Below are positions 27,181 through 34,991 of a stretch of 64,000 nt of DNA, piece by piece. The notes under the pieces are model-generated. The model did not search any database and was not told where the DNA came from. It saw only the letters and a program-made list of their open reading frames with translations. The first letter of the stretch is position 1. Every line of letters starts with the position of its first letter. The stretch comes from Lachnospiraceae bacterium UBA7050 (GTDB lineage: Bacteria; Bacillota; Clostridia; Lachnospirales; Lachnospiraceae), in the NCBI GenBank assembly GCA_002493905.1, contig DLAJ01000025.1:81708-145707 (forward strand). Reading direction: 5' to 3'. Position numbers and translations under genes: made by a program.

Positions 27181-27267
27181 CTCATTTCTGCGCAGCTTTT
27201 TGCGCATATCAAGTTTGTGGCTGCCGCGCAGACACAAACTTGTGATTGAAAATTTTAATTTTCAATC
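27181..27267. repeat. Multi-hairpin intergenic element (copy 2), upstream of phoP
   Basis: Three structures in a row: CTCATTTCTGCGCAGC supplying the Shine-Dalgarno on the minus strand; AAGTTTGTG (27211-27219) with CACAAACTT (27233-27241); and a 24-bp palindrome with 11-bp arms GATTGAAAATT/AATTTTCAATC (27244-27267). A close relative lies at 30653-30702 before pstC. The rest of the gap to phoU (27268-27448) holds nothing recognised. Confidence 0.65.
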
Positions 27268-27448
27268 TTACCCCTCCGCATATCGCGGGCAAATGCCTGC
27301 GATACTGCACTAACAAGTTACCACCCTCTGCCCTGTCTCACTTTCAGGGGCAGCCTGCCTGCACAAATATTTTCTGCATCTGTTCCCTATCATAGCATAG
27401 GAACCGCGCTTCCTCAACGATAACGTTCTAAGCCCCTTTGTTTCAGAT

Positions 27449-28090
27449 TTACCCCTCTTTGTTTCCGGTAATGGAGAATAAGACCCATTTTGCAATATTT
27501 ACCGCATGATCCCCGATCCGTTCAAAATATTTTGCGATCATCAGAAGGTCGATCGCATACTCGCCGTCCGCTTCCGGCTTGCTGAAAAGATTGATCAATA
27601 TTTTTTTTACCTTGTCAAAAAACGAATCTACAATGTCGTCGTACTCTATCACCGCTTTTGCCATTTTCATGTCCTTTTTTACAAACGCGTCAATGCTGTC
27701 CGTTACCATCTTAATAACGGCGACCGACATATCGTGAATGATCTGTGTGTCATCATCCGCATGAATGTTCGCCAATGTAATGATCTCGGCAATGTCCGCG
27801 GACTGATCGCCGATTCTTGCCATATCGGTCACCATTTTTAAGGCGGATGAAACAATCCTTAAATCCTTTGCCACAGGCTGCCTTTGCAGCAGCAGCTTTA
27901 AGCACATCGTTTCAATTTCGCGCTCCTTGTGATCAATTTGGACGGAGAGATCAGGAACATGTTCTGCCAGTTCAGGCTTTCCCTCCGTCAGCGCTTTGGC
28001 GGACATGGCAATCGCGTTTTCACAAAACGCACCCATGGTGATCAATTCTTTGTTTAGCAGCTCTAACTGTTCATCAAATTCACGACGCAT
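27449..28090 (-). CDS. phoU: Phosphate transport accessory protein PhoU
   Basis: 213 residues, all helical. The duplicated PhoU signature is present: EREIETMCLKLLLQRQPVAKDLR in the first half and YFERIGDHAVNIAKWV near the C-terminus. PhoU links the Pst transporter to the PhoR kinase and limits phosphate uptake. ATG 28090 overlaps the pstB stop by one base (TAATG), which implies translational coupling. Confidence 0.95.
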   Translation of the reverse strand: MRREFDEQLELLNKELITMGAFCENAIAMSAKALTEGKPELAEHVPDLSVQIDHKEREIETMCLKLLLQRQPVAKDLRIVSSALKMVTDMARIGDQSADIAEIITLANIHADDDTQIIHDMSVAVIKMVTDSIDAFVKKDMKMAKAVIEYDDIVDSFFDKVKKILINLFSKPEADGEYAIDLLMIAKYFERIGDHAVNIAKWVLFSITGNKEG

Positions 28091-28839
28091 TATCCAAACC
28101 TCCCCGTGATATAATCCTCAGTCCGTTTATCCTGCGGCATGGAAAACAGCTTTTCCGTTTCTTCAAATTCTATCATTTCGCCCAGAAGGAAAAACGCCGT
28201 CCTGTCAGAAATGCGGAGCGCCTGCTGCATATTGTGCGTGACAATAATGATGGTATAATCCTTTTTCAATTCAGCCGCAAGCTCCTCCACTTTTGCCGTG
28301 GAAATCGGATCAAGCGCGCTGGTCGGTTCGTCCATCAGCAGGACCTCCGGCTCTACCGCTAATGCGCGGGCAATACAGAGCCGCTGCTGCTGGCCGCCCG
28401 ACATGCTGAGCGCAGATTTTTTCAGTCTGTCTTTTACCTCATCCCAGATTGCCGCTCCTTTCAAGGAGCGCTCTACAATATCGTCCAGCGCCGCTTTGGA
28501 GCGGACTCCATGCGTCCGGGGTCCGAAGGCGATATTATCATAAATGCTCATCGGAAACGGATTCGGTTTTTGAAAGACCATCCCTACACGTTTCCGAAGC
28601 AGATTAACATCCATATTCCCGTATATATCCTCGCCATCTAAACGGATTGCTCCCTTTATTTTACAGTCTTCTACCAGATCATTCATCCGGTTCAGGCTTT
28701 TTAATAAAGTCGATTTCCCGCATCCCGACGGACCGATCAGCGCTGTGATTTCATGTTCCCGAAACGCCGCATTGATCTGCTTTAATGCCTGAAATTTCCC
28801 ATAGAATAAATCCAGATTCTCAACCACGATTTTATCCAT
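28090..28839 (-). CDS. pstB: Phosphate ABC transporter ATP-binding protein
   Basis: 249 residues. Walker A GPSGCGKSTLL, a PstB-type Q-loop VGMVFQKPNPFPMSIYDNI, signature MSGGQQQRLCIARAL, Walker B VLLMDEPTSALDP, and a C-terminal TEDYITGRFG typical of PstB. It hydrolyses ATP for phosphate uptake through PstC/PstA. ATG 28839 is chosen with GGGAG 8 nt upstream and because it matches the usual PstB length; a frame from ATG 28896 directly after the pstA stop would add 19 unusual residues. Confidence 0.95.
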   Translation of the reverse strand: MDKIVVENLDLFYGKFQALKQINAAFREHEITALIGPSGCGKSTLLKSLNRMNDLVEDCKIKGAIRLDGEDIYGNMDVNLLRKRVGMVFQKPNPFPMSIYDNIAFGPRTHGVRSKAALDDIVERSLKGAAIWDEVKDRLKKSALSMSGGQQQRLCIARALAVEPEVLLMDEPTSALDPISTAKVEELAAELKKDYTIIIVTHNMQQALRISDRTAFFLLGEMIEFEETEKLFSMPQDKRTEDYITGRFG

Positions 28840-28900
28840 CCGCATTACTCCCATCTTCCTGCTTCCGCAGACACTCTGATTCACTGTTACAGCCATCGTT

Positions 28901-29752
28901 TCACCGTTTTATCTTTTTTTCCAGGAAACCGGACAGACCGTTGATCAGAATAACAACGACCAGCAATACAACCGCAGTTGCATATGTCTGATTAATATAC
29001 AGCCCCTCGCACGAAATGGAATACATATGAACGGATAAAGTACGCGCTGAGGAAAAAATACTGTCTGCAATATCCGGAACAGTACCGGCAGTAAAGATCA
29101 GTGCAGCAGATTCCCCAACAATACGCCCGATTCCTAGAATGATACCGGAAAAAATGCCCGGAACGGCGCAGGGAAGGACAATGGAAAAAACGGTCCTCAG
29201 TTTTCCGGCTCCGAGTCCAAAGCTGCCCTCACGGTAACTGTCCGGCACGCTTCGTATGGCTTCCTCCGTTGTCCGCATGATGAGCGGCAGGATCATAATG
29301 CTCAAAGTGAAAGCACCCGACAACAGTGACAAGCCCAGGCCAAGATATTTTACAAAAAACAGCGATCCAAACAGGCCGTAAACAATTGACGGAATCCCGG
29401 ACAGTGTCTCAGCAGTAATCCCAACGATGCGTGCCAGACGGCTTCCACGCCCGGCATACTCCGTCAGATAAACCGCAGCCCCGATTCCCGCCGGAACCGC
29501 AAAAACTAAGGAAAGCAGAATCATAAAAAGCGTATTGATCAGCGCCGGCAGCAGGGATACATTTTCAGTCGTGTACCGGGCTTCAAACAGCCTTACCGTC
29601 AGATTGGGTATGCCTTTCATCAGAATATATGCGATCATAAAGACCAGCGCAAGTATTGTGATAAGCGCAGCAAAGCAGACAATAAGACGCAGAAAGAGAG
29701 ATTTCGGATCGCGCCGGTATGCGCGCCATAATCTTGTCAGCCGTTTTGTCAT
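28901..29752 (-). CDS. pstA: Phosphate ABC transporter permease
   Basis: 283 residues with six membrane segments. The permease loop is clear: IRSVPDSYREGSFGLGAGKLRTVFSIVLP, in the position of the EAA motif. GIPSIVYGLFGSLF is the shared PstA/PstC motif. ATG 29752 overlaps the pstC stop (ATGA, 4 bp). It forms the membrane channel together with PstC. Confidence 0.95.
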   Translation of the reverse strand: MTKRLTRLWRAYRRDPKSLFLRLIVCFAALITILALVFMIAYILMKGIPNLTVRLFEARYTTENVSLLPALINTLFMILLSLVFAVPAGIGAAVYLTEYAGRGSRLARIVGITAETLSGIPSIVYGLFGSLFFVKYLGLGLSLLSGAFTLSIMILPLIMRTTEEAIRSVPDSYREGSFGLGAGKLRTVFSIVLPCAVPGIFSGIILGIGRIVGESAALIFTAGTVPDIADSIFSSARTLSVHMYSISCEGLYINQTYATAVVLLVVVILINGLSGFLEKKIKR

Positions 29753-30612
29753 GATGCTGTCCTCCTCTTCACCCTGGAAAGCGCCAGATTAATTATGAGA
29801 ATAAATACAAATAAGACTACCGCCGTCCCAATCAGCGCCTCACGGTGTAAATCTGCGGCATATCCCATTTCCAGTACAATGTTTGTAGTCAGCGTCCGTA
29901 CGCCGGAAAGGACGCTTTCGGGAATAACCGGCTGGTTTCCGGCCACCATCATAACTGCCATGGTTTCACCGGCAGCACGCCCAATTCCCAAAACAACGCC
30001 TGCGAAGATACCGCTTTTCGCAGCCGGCAGCACGGTATAAAAAACGCTTCTTTCATGGGAGGCCCCAAGCGCAAGCCCGCCCTCATAATAGCTTTCCGGG
30101 ACTGCCCGGATTGAAGTTTCGGAAACGCTGATGATCGTCGGCAGGATCATAAACCCTAAAAGAACGGAAGCAGTCAGGACACCCATACCGCGCCCCCCGA
30201 AAAACTGTCGTACAAAAGGGACTAAAACCACCAGCCCAAAAAATCCATACACAACGGACGGAATACCTGCCATCAGATTCACGGCGGACTTTAACGGTCC
30301 ATAGAGCCATTTCGGACAAAAACGCGCCATAAACACCGCCGTCAGGATTCCGACCGGCACACCAAGCACCAATGCCCCTGCAGTTACATAGAGTGAGCCG
30401 ATAATCATCGGGAAAATTCCATAAAGGCCGTTCGCAGGCTTCCACTTTGTACCCAGCAGAAATTTGAAAATACCTATTTCCCTGATTGCCGGAATTCCGC
30501 TCGCAAGCAAAAACAGACAGATCAGAATCACCGCCGCGATGGAAACACAGGTCGCTGCTAAAAAAAGCAGCTTCATCCCTTTTTCTTTTACATGCTTCAT
30601 GATCGCGCTCAT
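29749..30612 (-). CDS. pstC: Phosphate ABC transporter permease
   Basis: 287 residues, six membrane segments. AGIPSVVYGFFGLVVLV and the EAA-like loop IRAVPESYYEGGLALGASHERSVFYTVLP identify a Pst permease; the position after pstS and the longer N-terminal segment fit PstC. AAGGAGCTCGCAGC precedes ATG 30612. A repeated hairpin element separates it from pstS. Confidence 0.94.
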   Translation of the reverse strand: MSAIMKHVKEKGMKLLFLAATCVSIAAVILICLFLLASGIPAIREIGIFKFLLGTKWKPANGLYGIFPMIIGSLYVTAGALVLGVPVGILTAVFMARFCPKWLYGPLKSAVNLMAGIPSVVYGFFGLVVLVPFVRQFFGGRGMGVLTASVLLGFMILPTIISVSETSIRAVPESYYEGGLALGASHERSVFYTVLPAAKSGIFAGVVLGIGRAAGETMAVMMVAGNQPVIPESVLSGVRTLTTNIVLEMGYAADLHREALIGTAVVLFVFILIINLALSRVKRRTAS

Positions 30613-30652
30613 GCTGCGAGCTCCTTTCTTTGCGAGCAGCTAATGCGCCAAT

Positions 30653-30702
30653 GTTTGCGATGCTCGCAGCGCAAACTTGGGATTGAAAATTTTAATTTTC
30701 AT
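30653..30702. repeat. Multi-hairpin intergenic element between pstS and pstC
   Basis: GTTTGCG (30653-30659) pairs with CGCAAAC (30670-30676), followed by a TTGAAAATT/AATTTTCA palindrome (about 30683-30702). The order and sequence match the element before phoP (27211-27267). It could act as an mRNA processing or attenuation structure that keeps pstS more abundant than pstCAB. Confidence 0.55.
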
Positions 30703-30711
30703 GAAATCCAA

Positions 30712-31602
30712 TTATAGGACTTCATTCCAATTTACGATACTGCCCATAAAAATCTCTTTCACCTGTTCGCTTGTAAGGCTGTTTACCGGACAGTCAGTAT
30801 GAACAATCACCGCAATACCGTCCATTGCGATCACAGTCGCCGCAGCCCCTTTTTCTATTTCCGAATCTTTCAGTTCGCGGGAAGCCATGCCGATGTCGCA
30901 GGTACCGTCTATTGCGTCAGCAATTCCAGTTGAAGAATCGGACTGCTGAATCTCGACCGTAACATCCGGATTTCTCAAAAGATACGCTTCCTTCAATTTT
31001 TCCATAACAGGAGTGACGGAGCTGGAACCAGAAATAACGATTTTGCCGGAATCCATGCTGCCGTTGTATGCTTCCGCGTCAGATACGGAAATATAACCGT
31101 TATCTTCAATGACAGCCTGACCATCCGCGCTCATAATAAAGTCAATAAAGTCCCTTGCCGCATCGCTTAGATTGTCCATTACCACAATATTAAACGGCCG
31201 GGCAATCTGATAGGTACCATTCTTGATATTATCAACCGTTGCGTCCGTACCGTCGATCTGAACCGCTTTTACGGTATCGTTCATGGAGCCTAAGGATATG
31301 TAGCCTATGGCGTAGGGATCTCCGGCAACGGTTGTCATCATAACCGATGTGGAATTTGTGACGGCGGCGTTGTCCGTCGTATAGTCGATCTTTTCCCCCG
31401 CTTCATTTTTCTGTTCAATGCCGAACAGCTCAATAAAAGCGCCCCGGGTACCCGACCCATCCTCGCGTGTAAGGACGTTGATTTCTTTCTCCGCATGAAA
31501 TCCTCCGGCACTTTCCTTGTCCTGACCGCCGCATCCCGCCAGCGCCGACAGCATCATAGCTCCTGTCAAGATAAATGCAAAGCATTTTCTGAATGTTCTC
31601 AT
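30712..31602 (-). CDS. pstS: Phosphate-binding lipoprotein
   Basis: 296 residues. The signal peptide ends in a lipobox (LSALAGCG), so Cys24 would be lipidated on the outer face. Phosphate-binding motifs are seen: TREDGSGTRGAFIELFG, GSSSVTPVMEKLKEAY and SDSSTGIADAIDGTCDIGMASR. The two halves appear in the order LTREDGSGT first and GSSSVTP later, that is, in swapped order to the Gram-negative protein, as in many clostridial PstS. AAGGAGAATCAGA precedes ATG 31602. It is the first gene of the pst-pho locus. Confidence 0.93.
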   Translation of the reverse strand: MRTFRKCFAFILTGAMMLSALAGCGGQDKESAGGFHAEKEINVLTREDGSGTRGAFIELFGIEQKNEAGEKIDYTTDNAAVTNSTSVMMTTVAGDPYAIGYISLGSMNDTVKAVQIDGTDATVDNIKNGTYQIARPFNIVVMDNLSDAARDFIDFIMSADGQAVIEDNGYISVSDAEAYNGSMDSGKIVISGSSSVTPVMEKLKEAYLLRNPDVTVEIQQSDSSTGIADAIDGTCDIGMASRELKDSEIEKGAAATVIAMDGIAVIVHTDCPVNSLTSEQVKEIFMGSIVNWNEVL

Positions 31603-31676
31603 TCTGATTCTCCTTTTTAGTTTGTTGTCTCAGACAATTTCCGATGTCCGATCTTGTTTTCCGCTTACGGTTTTAT

Positions 31677-31729
31677 CTTATAAAAAGAATATCAATTCCA
31701 ATATCGTATGATTGTAAAATTGATGTAAA
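31677..31729 (-). promoter_or_regulatory. PHO-box-like repeat and minus-10 box before pstS
   Basis: On the minus strand TTTACA occurs twice exactly 11 bp apart (31724-31729 and 31713-31718), the spacing of PhoP/PhoB direct-repeat boxes. TATAAG (31677-31682) about 30 bp downstream is a candidate minus-10; no good minus-35 is seen, as expected for an activated promoter. Confidence 0.6.
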
Positions 31730-31814
31730 TTGCGATGAGCCGCTCTCCTCCGATGCCTCCGGACAGAATGGTGCAGAAAGTCTTCCACTGACGCAAAAAG
31801 ACTTCCGGTGACGC

Positions 31815-31853
31815 AAAAAACGCTATGCAGCAGGCAGACCTTTTGCATAGCGC
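31815..31853 (-). terminator. Rho-independent terminator of the TIR gene
   Basis: Read on the minus strand, GCGCTATGCA and TGCATAGCG pair around a 14-nt loop and are followed by TTTTTTG. It lies about 105 bp after the TIR gene stop. The flanking sequence has an imperfect direct repeat around GACGCAAAAA (31790-31818). No gene is seen in the gap 31603-31957. Confidence 0.75.
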
Positions 31854-31957
31854 TCTTCGTTTTAGTTTGTTCTCTATTTTACATTTCTTCGTTTTGCATT
31901 TCTCTGTTTTTGATATTTCTTCGTTCCGGCATTGCTCTGTCCTGGTACGAACATCCT

Positions 31958-33448
31958 TTATTTCCCGTCCTCCTCACCGCGGAAAGTGACATAGCGTAAG
32001 TCAACAGTCAGCGCCGGACGGACTCCAAATCCTTCCAGTCCCGCGTTTTCCTGTCTGACAACATTGTCTCTATAGCCATTATCCACAAGATAACAAAGAC
32101 TGCCCGCCTCCGCCACCGGCTCGCGGAGCCACCAGCATAAATACTCCACACCGTAAGCATCATAGTCCACACTGTACCAGAAGCTCTGATCCTGCTCGAC
32201 TGCCGCGTCCGTAGGGGAAGTAAACTTACTGATGCCCGCCTCGTCAAACCATGCAAGTTCCTCCATGGACAACAGCCAGACCCGGTCGTAAGTCGTCACC
32301 GTTTCGCTCTCTGAGAGCGCGTTCCCGTTGGTCACGATCTGAGTCTCCACAATCGCATCGCGTTCCTCTTTTGTAAATCCATGCAGAAAGCCCGCCTCAT
32401 TCTGATAGCCGTTTTTCTTTTCTGCCATTGCGGACGCCGCCGGCGCCTGACCGGTATAGTTCACAACCTCAGTATCCGCATTCAGCCATGTCCGCAGATT
32501 CGATAAGCTCCAGTCGCTGTTTCCCCGCACGCGCACCTGAAGCGCCATGTCGGTATCCGCCTGCGTTTCCCCGGACGACCAGTAATCCGTATCCCCGTCA
32601 TAGTTAAAACGCCCGCTTTCCGCGGCATCGTATGCCTTCATTGTCACAATATGGGATGTCACTAAGACTGCCTGCGTTTTGTCCTCGGAAAGACGAAGCA
32701 CGCGCCACTCAATATCCTCATCCAGATAGCTTCCGAACCGCACCGTATCGCCAACCTGAACCGAAACCGGGACCGCCCCCGCCTTCTCTGCATCGGCGTC
32801 CCCTGCTCCGTGCTTCCGCATAGCAAAAAGCGCAATAAAAACAATCGCAAGCACGGCAACAGCCGCCGCAATGATCCCTGCCCTTTTTCTTAAATTACCA
32901 TTCTTGCCGCCGGAACCTGAGCTGCTGCCCTGTCCCGATGCGCCGGAATCTGCTTTTTGAGAGACCATGGCTTGATTCGTGCCCGAAGCGGCAGGATTTC
33001 CGTCCTGCGCAGACTTGTCCGTGCCGCCGTCCGTTCCTGCAGAGCGCCCGCTCTCCTTCTCTTTCTCAGCCAGGTCACGCGCAAATGCAACAATATCCGC
33101 ATAATCCTCCTGCGGCTTTGAACTGACCCACTGATGGGTCATCAAAAAATACTCCATGGACTTAGAAAGCACGACGTCTTCCAATTTATATACAAGAATC
33201 GGCGTGCCGCCGCTGACCGCGTGTTCCACCTCCCGGAGCACATGGGGCGAACGGTTGGCAGCCCCAGACATCAATAAAACCACTGCCGCCGACTCCTCGA
33301 TTCCGTTAATAATCTCTTCCGCATATTCTTTTCCGGGTCTGATATCCCTTGGCGCAATAAAGCATTTTGTTCCGTTTTTTTCCAGCTGCTCACAAATCTT
33401 GAGCGCTACATCCGCATCCTTTGAAGAATGTGATAAAAAAATCTGCAT
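31958..33448 (-). CDS. TIR domain - transmembrane - DUF6273 protein
   Basis: 496 residues. Residues 1-125 are a TIR_2 domain: MQIFLSHSSKDADVALKICE, CFIAPRDIRPGKEY, and SPHVLREVEHAV with a Glu (about 73) in the place of the NADase Glu. A Gly/Ser-rich linker (130-185) leads to a membrane segment at about 190-210. The C-terminal 275 residues match DUF6273: VRFGSYLDEDIEWRVLRL, SDWSLSNLRTWLN, VWLLSMEELAWF, CWWLREPV and GFGVRPALTVD. Basic residues before the membrane segment place the TIR domain inside and DUF6273 outside, a receptor-like topology. The TIR part may cleave NAD or act as a scaffold; this is inference. GGGAG precedes ATG 33448. Confidence 0.82.
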   Translation of the reverse strand: MQIFLSHSSKDADVALKICEQLEKNGTKCFIAPRDIRPGKEYAEEIINGIEESAAVVLLMSGAANRSPHVLREVEHAVSGGTPILVYKLEDVVLSKSMEYFLMTHQWVSSKPQEDYADIVAFARDLAEKEKESGRSAGTDGGTDKSAQDGNPAASGTNQAMVSQKADSGASGQGSSSGSGGKNGNLRKRAGIIAAAVAVLAIVFIALFAMRKHGAGDADAEKAGAVPVSVQVGDTVRFGSYLDEDIEWRVLRLSEDKTQAVLVTSHIVTMKAYDAAESGRFNYDGDTDYWSSGETQADTDMALQVRVRGNSDWSLSNLRTWLNADTEVVNYTGQAPAASAMAEKKNGYQNEAGFLHGFTKEERDAIVETQIVTNGNALSESETVTTYDRVWLLSMEELAWFDEAGISKFTSPTDAAVEQDQSFWYSVDYDAYGVEYLCWWLREPVAEAGSLCYLVDNGYRDNVVRQENAGLEGFGVRPALTVDLRYVTFRGEEDGK

Positions 33449-33568
33449 GGCATTTTCTCCCTTTGTACCCACTATTTCCACAATTTCCATTATTTGTCAT
33501 CATAGCATATCCATCGTCCCGCTGTCCACTCTGTCCCTCAATTTCGTTCCAACCAGCCCCCGGTTTCA

Positions 33569-33610
33569 TTCCGGTCAGCCTCCGATTTTGCTCCGGTCAG
33601 CCTCCGATTT
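33569..33610. repeat. Short direct repeat between TIR and sortase genes
   Basis: CCGGTCAGCCTCCGATTT occurs twice, 21-22 bp apart, inside a 177-bp gap where TTTCGTTCC also recurs three times. No gene is seen. Confidence 0.6.
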
Positions 33611-33667
33611 CAATTTCGTTCCGGGTCTGTCACTTGATTTCGTTCCGGCTGATAACTGCGAGGTATT

Positions 33668-34843
33668 TTATTCCACACGTTTTGCAACCACGACGAAACG
33701 CCCGTCCTCCACATGATACGCACAGGTAGAGCATGTTAAAAACGTATCGCCAAACTCCGCCTCCACTCCTGTATCATAGATGGAAAGAGCCTTAATGTTT
33801 GTATAAAACTCTTCAAATTCTTCGACCGTATCCGCTTCGTAAAACTGGTAATACTTAAACACATCATCTTCCGCCCGGTAAACCTGTGACCGGAATACTG
33901 CCACAATCTCGTAAACGCGTTCCTCGTACAGCGTATCAAAGGAAATGAACGGATGCTCCTTATAAAAGCTCTCTTTTAAGTAATAGTCCAGATTTCCGAA
34001 CATTGCGCCGTCCCGCATGTTATGTCCGTATATGATAAAGTTTACTCCGTTTTCTAAATCCGCCCGCTCCCTTACATAGAGACACCCATACTTACTGTCA
34101 TTTCCGTAAAAGTCGTGGTGCAGATAGTATTCATCGTCTTCACACTGCATGACCGGATAATCAATCCCTGTCCCTTCGATCAGAAGCCAGCCTGCCAGAT
34201 GTTCATTCTCCCGTTTCAAGGCGGCGTATTTTCGAAGCATGGCAGGATGAGGCGCCGTCTGCTGTCCATTTCCATCGTTTCCGTCTCTGCCGGATTCTTC
34301 GCCGTTCCCGTCAGCATCCCCTCCAGTTCCTCCGGGTTCCCCGCTGTTTTCGTCAGCATCCCTCCCAGCTCCTTCGGATTCTCCGCTGTTTCCGCCGGCG
34401 CCGTTTCCAGACTGAAGCCCGCCGCCGATTTCCGGCTCTGCGCCATCCGTGGCATTCCCAGCTCCTCCCTCTGTCTGTATACTGTCCACTGCTTCCGTTC
34501 CGTCTGCCGTCTGTATGCCGTCCGCTGCTTCCGTTCCGCCTGCCGTCTGTATGCCGTCCGCTGCTTCCGTTCCGTCTGCCGTCTGTATGCCGTCCGCTGC
34601 TTCCGTTCCGTCTGCCGTCTGTATGCCGTCCACGGTCTGTCCGCCGCTGATCTCCAGATTTTCCGACTGCTCTACTTTTTCTCTTAGCGCATCCCGCTGT
34701 TCCTTATGTTTTATGGACAAATAGAATTCCCTGCCGACCGGTATCAGACACAATACCATGACCGCAAGAAAAAACCATCTGATCAGCCTGAGCCTCTTTC
34801 CGCTTTTCATGCTCTTTTTCCCATTCTGTACTGCTCTGTCCAT
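33668..34843 (-). CDS. srtB: Class B sortase with long repeat-bearing stalk
   Basis: 391 residues. A membrane segment near 20-38 anchors the protein N-terminally. Residues 65-120 hold about four copies of a 12-residue unit (GIQTADGTEAAD), then a Gly/Glu/Asp-rich linker to about 195. The sortase domain follows: LLIEGTGIDYPVMQCEDDEYYLHHDF, FIIYGHNMRDGAMFG with the catalytic His, and LTCSTCAYHVEDGRFVVVAKR with Cys374 and Arg382. The insert before TLxTC marks class B. Sortases join secreted proteins to peptidoglycan or build pili; no obvious substrate with a sorting signal is in the window. The start may be ATG 34810; ATG 34843 has AGGA 8 nt upstream. Confidence 0.87.
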   Translation of the reverse strand: MDRAVQNGKKSMKSGKRLRLIRWFFLAVMVLCLIPVGREFYLSIKHKEQRDALREKVEQSENLEISGGQTVDGIQTADGTEAADGIQTADGTEAADGIQTAGGTEAADGIQTADGTEAVDSIQTEGGAGNATDGAEPEIGGGLQSGNGAGGNSGESEGAGRDADENSGEPGGTGGDADGNGEESGRDGNDGNGQQTAPHPAMLRKYAALKRENEHLAGWLLIEGTGIDYPVMQCEDDEYYLHHDFYGNDSKYGCLYVRERADLENGVNFIIYGHNMRDGAMFGNLDYYLKESFYKEHPFISFDTLYEERVYEIVAVFRSQVYRAEDDVFKYYQFYEADTVEEFEEFYTNIKALSIYDTGVEAEFGDTFLTCSTCAYHVEDGRFVVVAKRVE

Positions 34844-34916
34844 CTGTATTTTCCTAAAATCATTTCTACAGCAGCACAGGATGGTCCTCCTTTAACAAGC
34901 ACCGCACGCCCACGAC

Positions 34917-34961
34917 AGAAAAGCCCTGTGAACGCATCCCCTGCGGCGGCGCTCACAAGGC
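34917..34961 (-). terminator. Rho-independent terminator of the chemoreceptor gene
   Basis: On the minus strand GCCTTGTGAGCG pairs with CGTTCACAGGGC (one G-U pair) around a 15-nt loop and is followed by TTTTCTG. It starts 31 bp after the stop codon. Confidence 0.7.
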
Positions 34962-34991
34962 TTCCATACCATGCTGCATGATACAGTTTCA

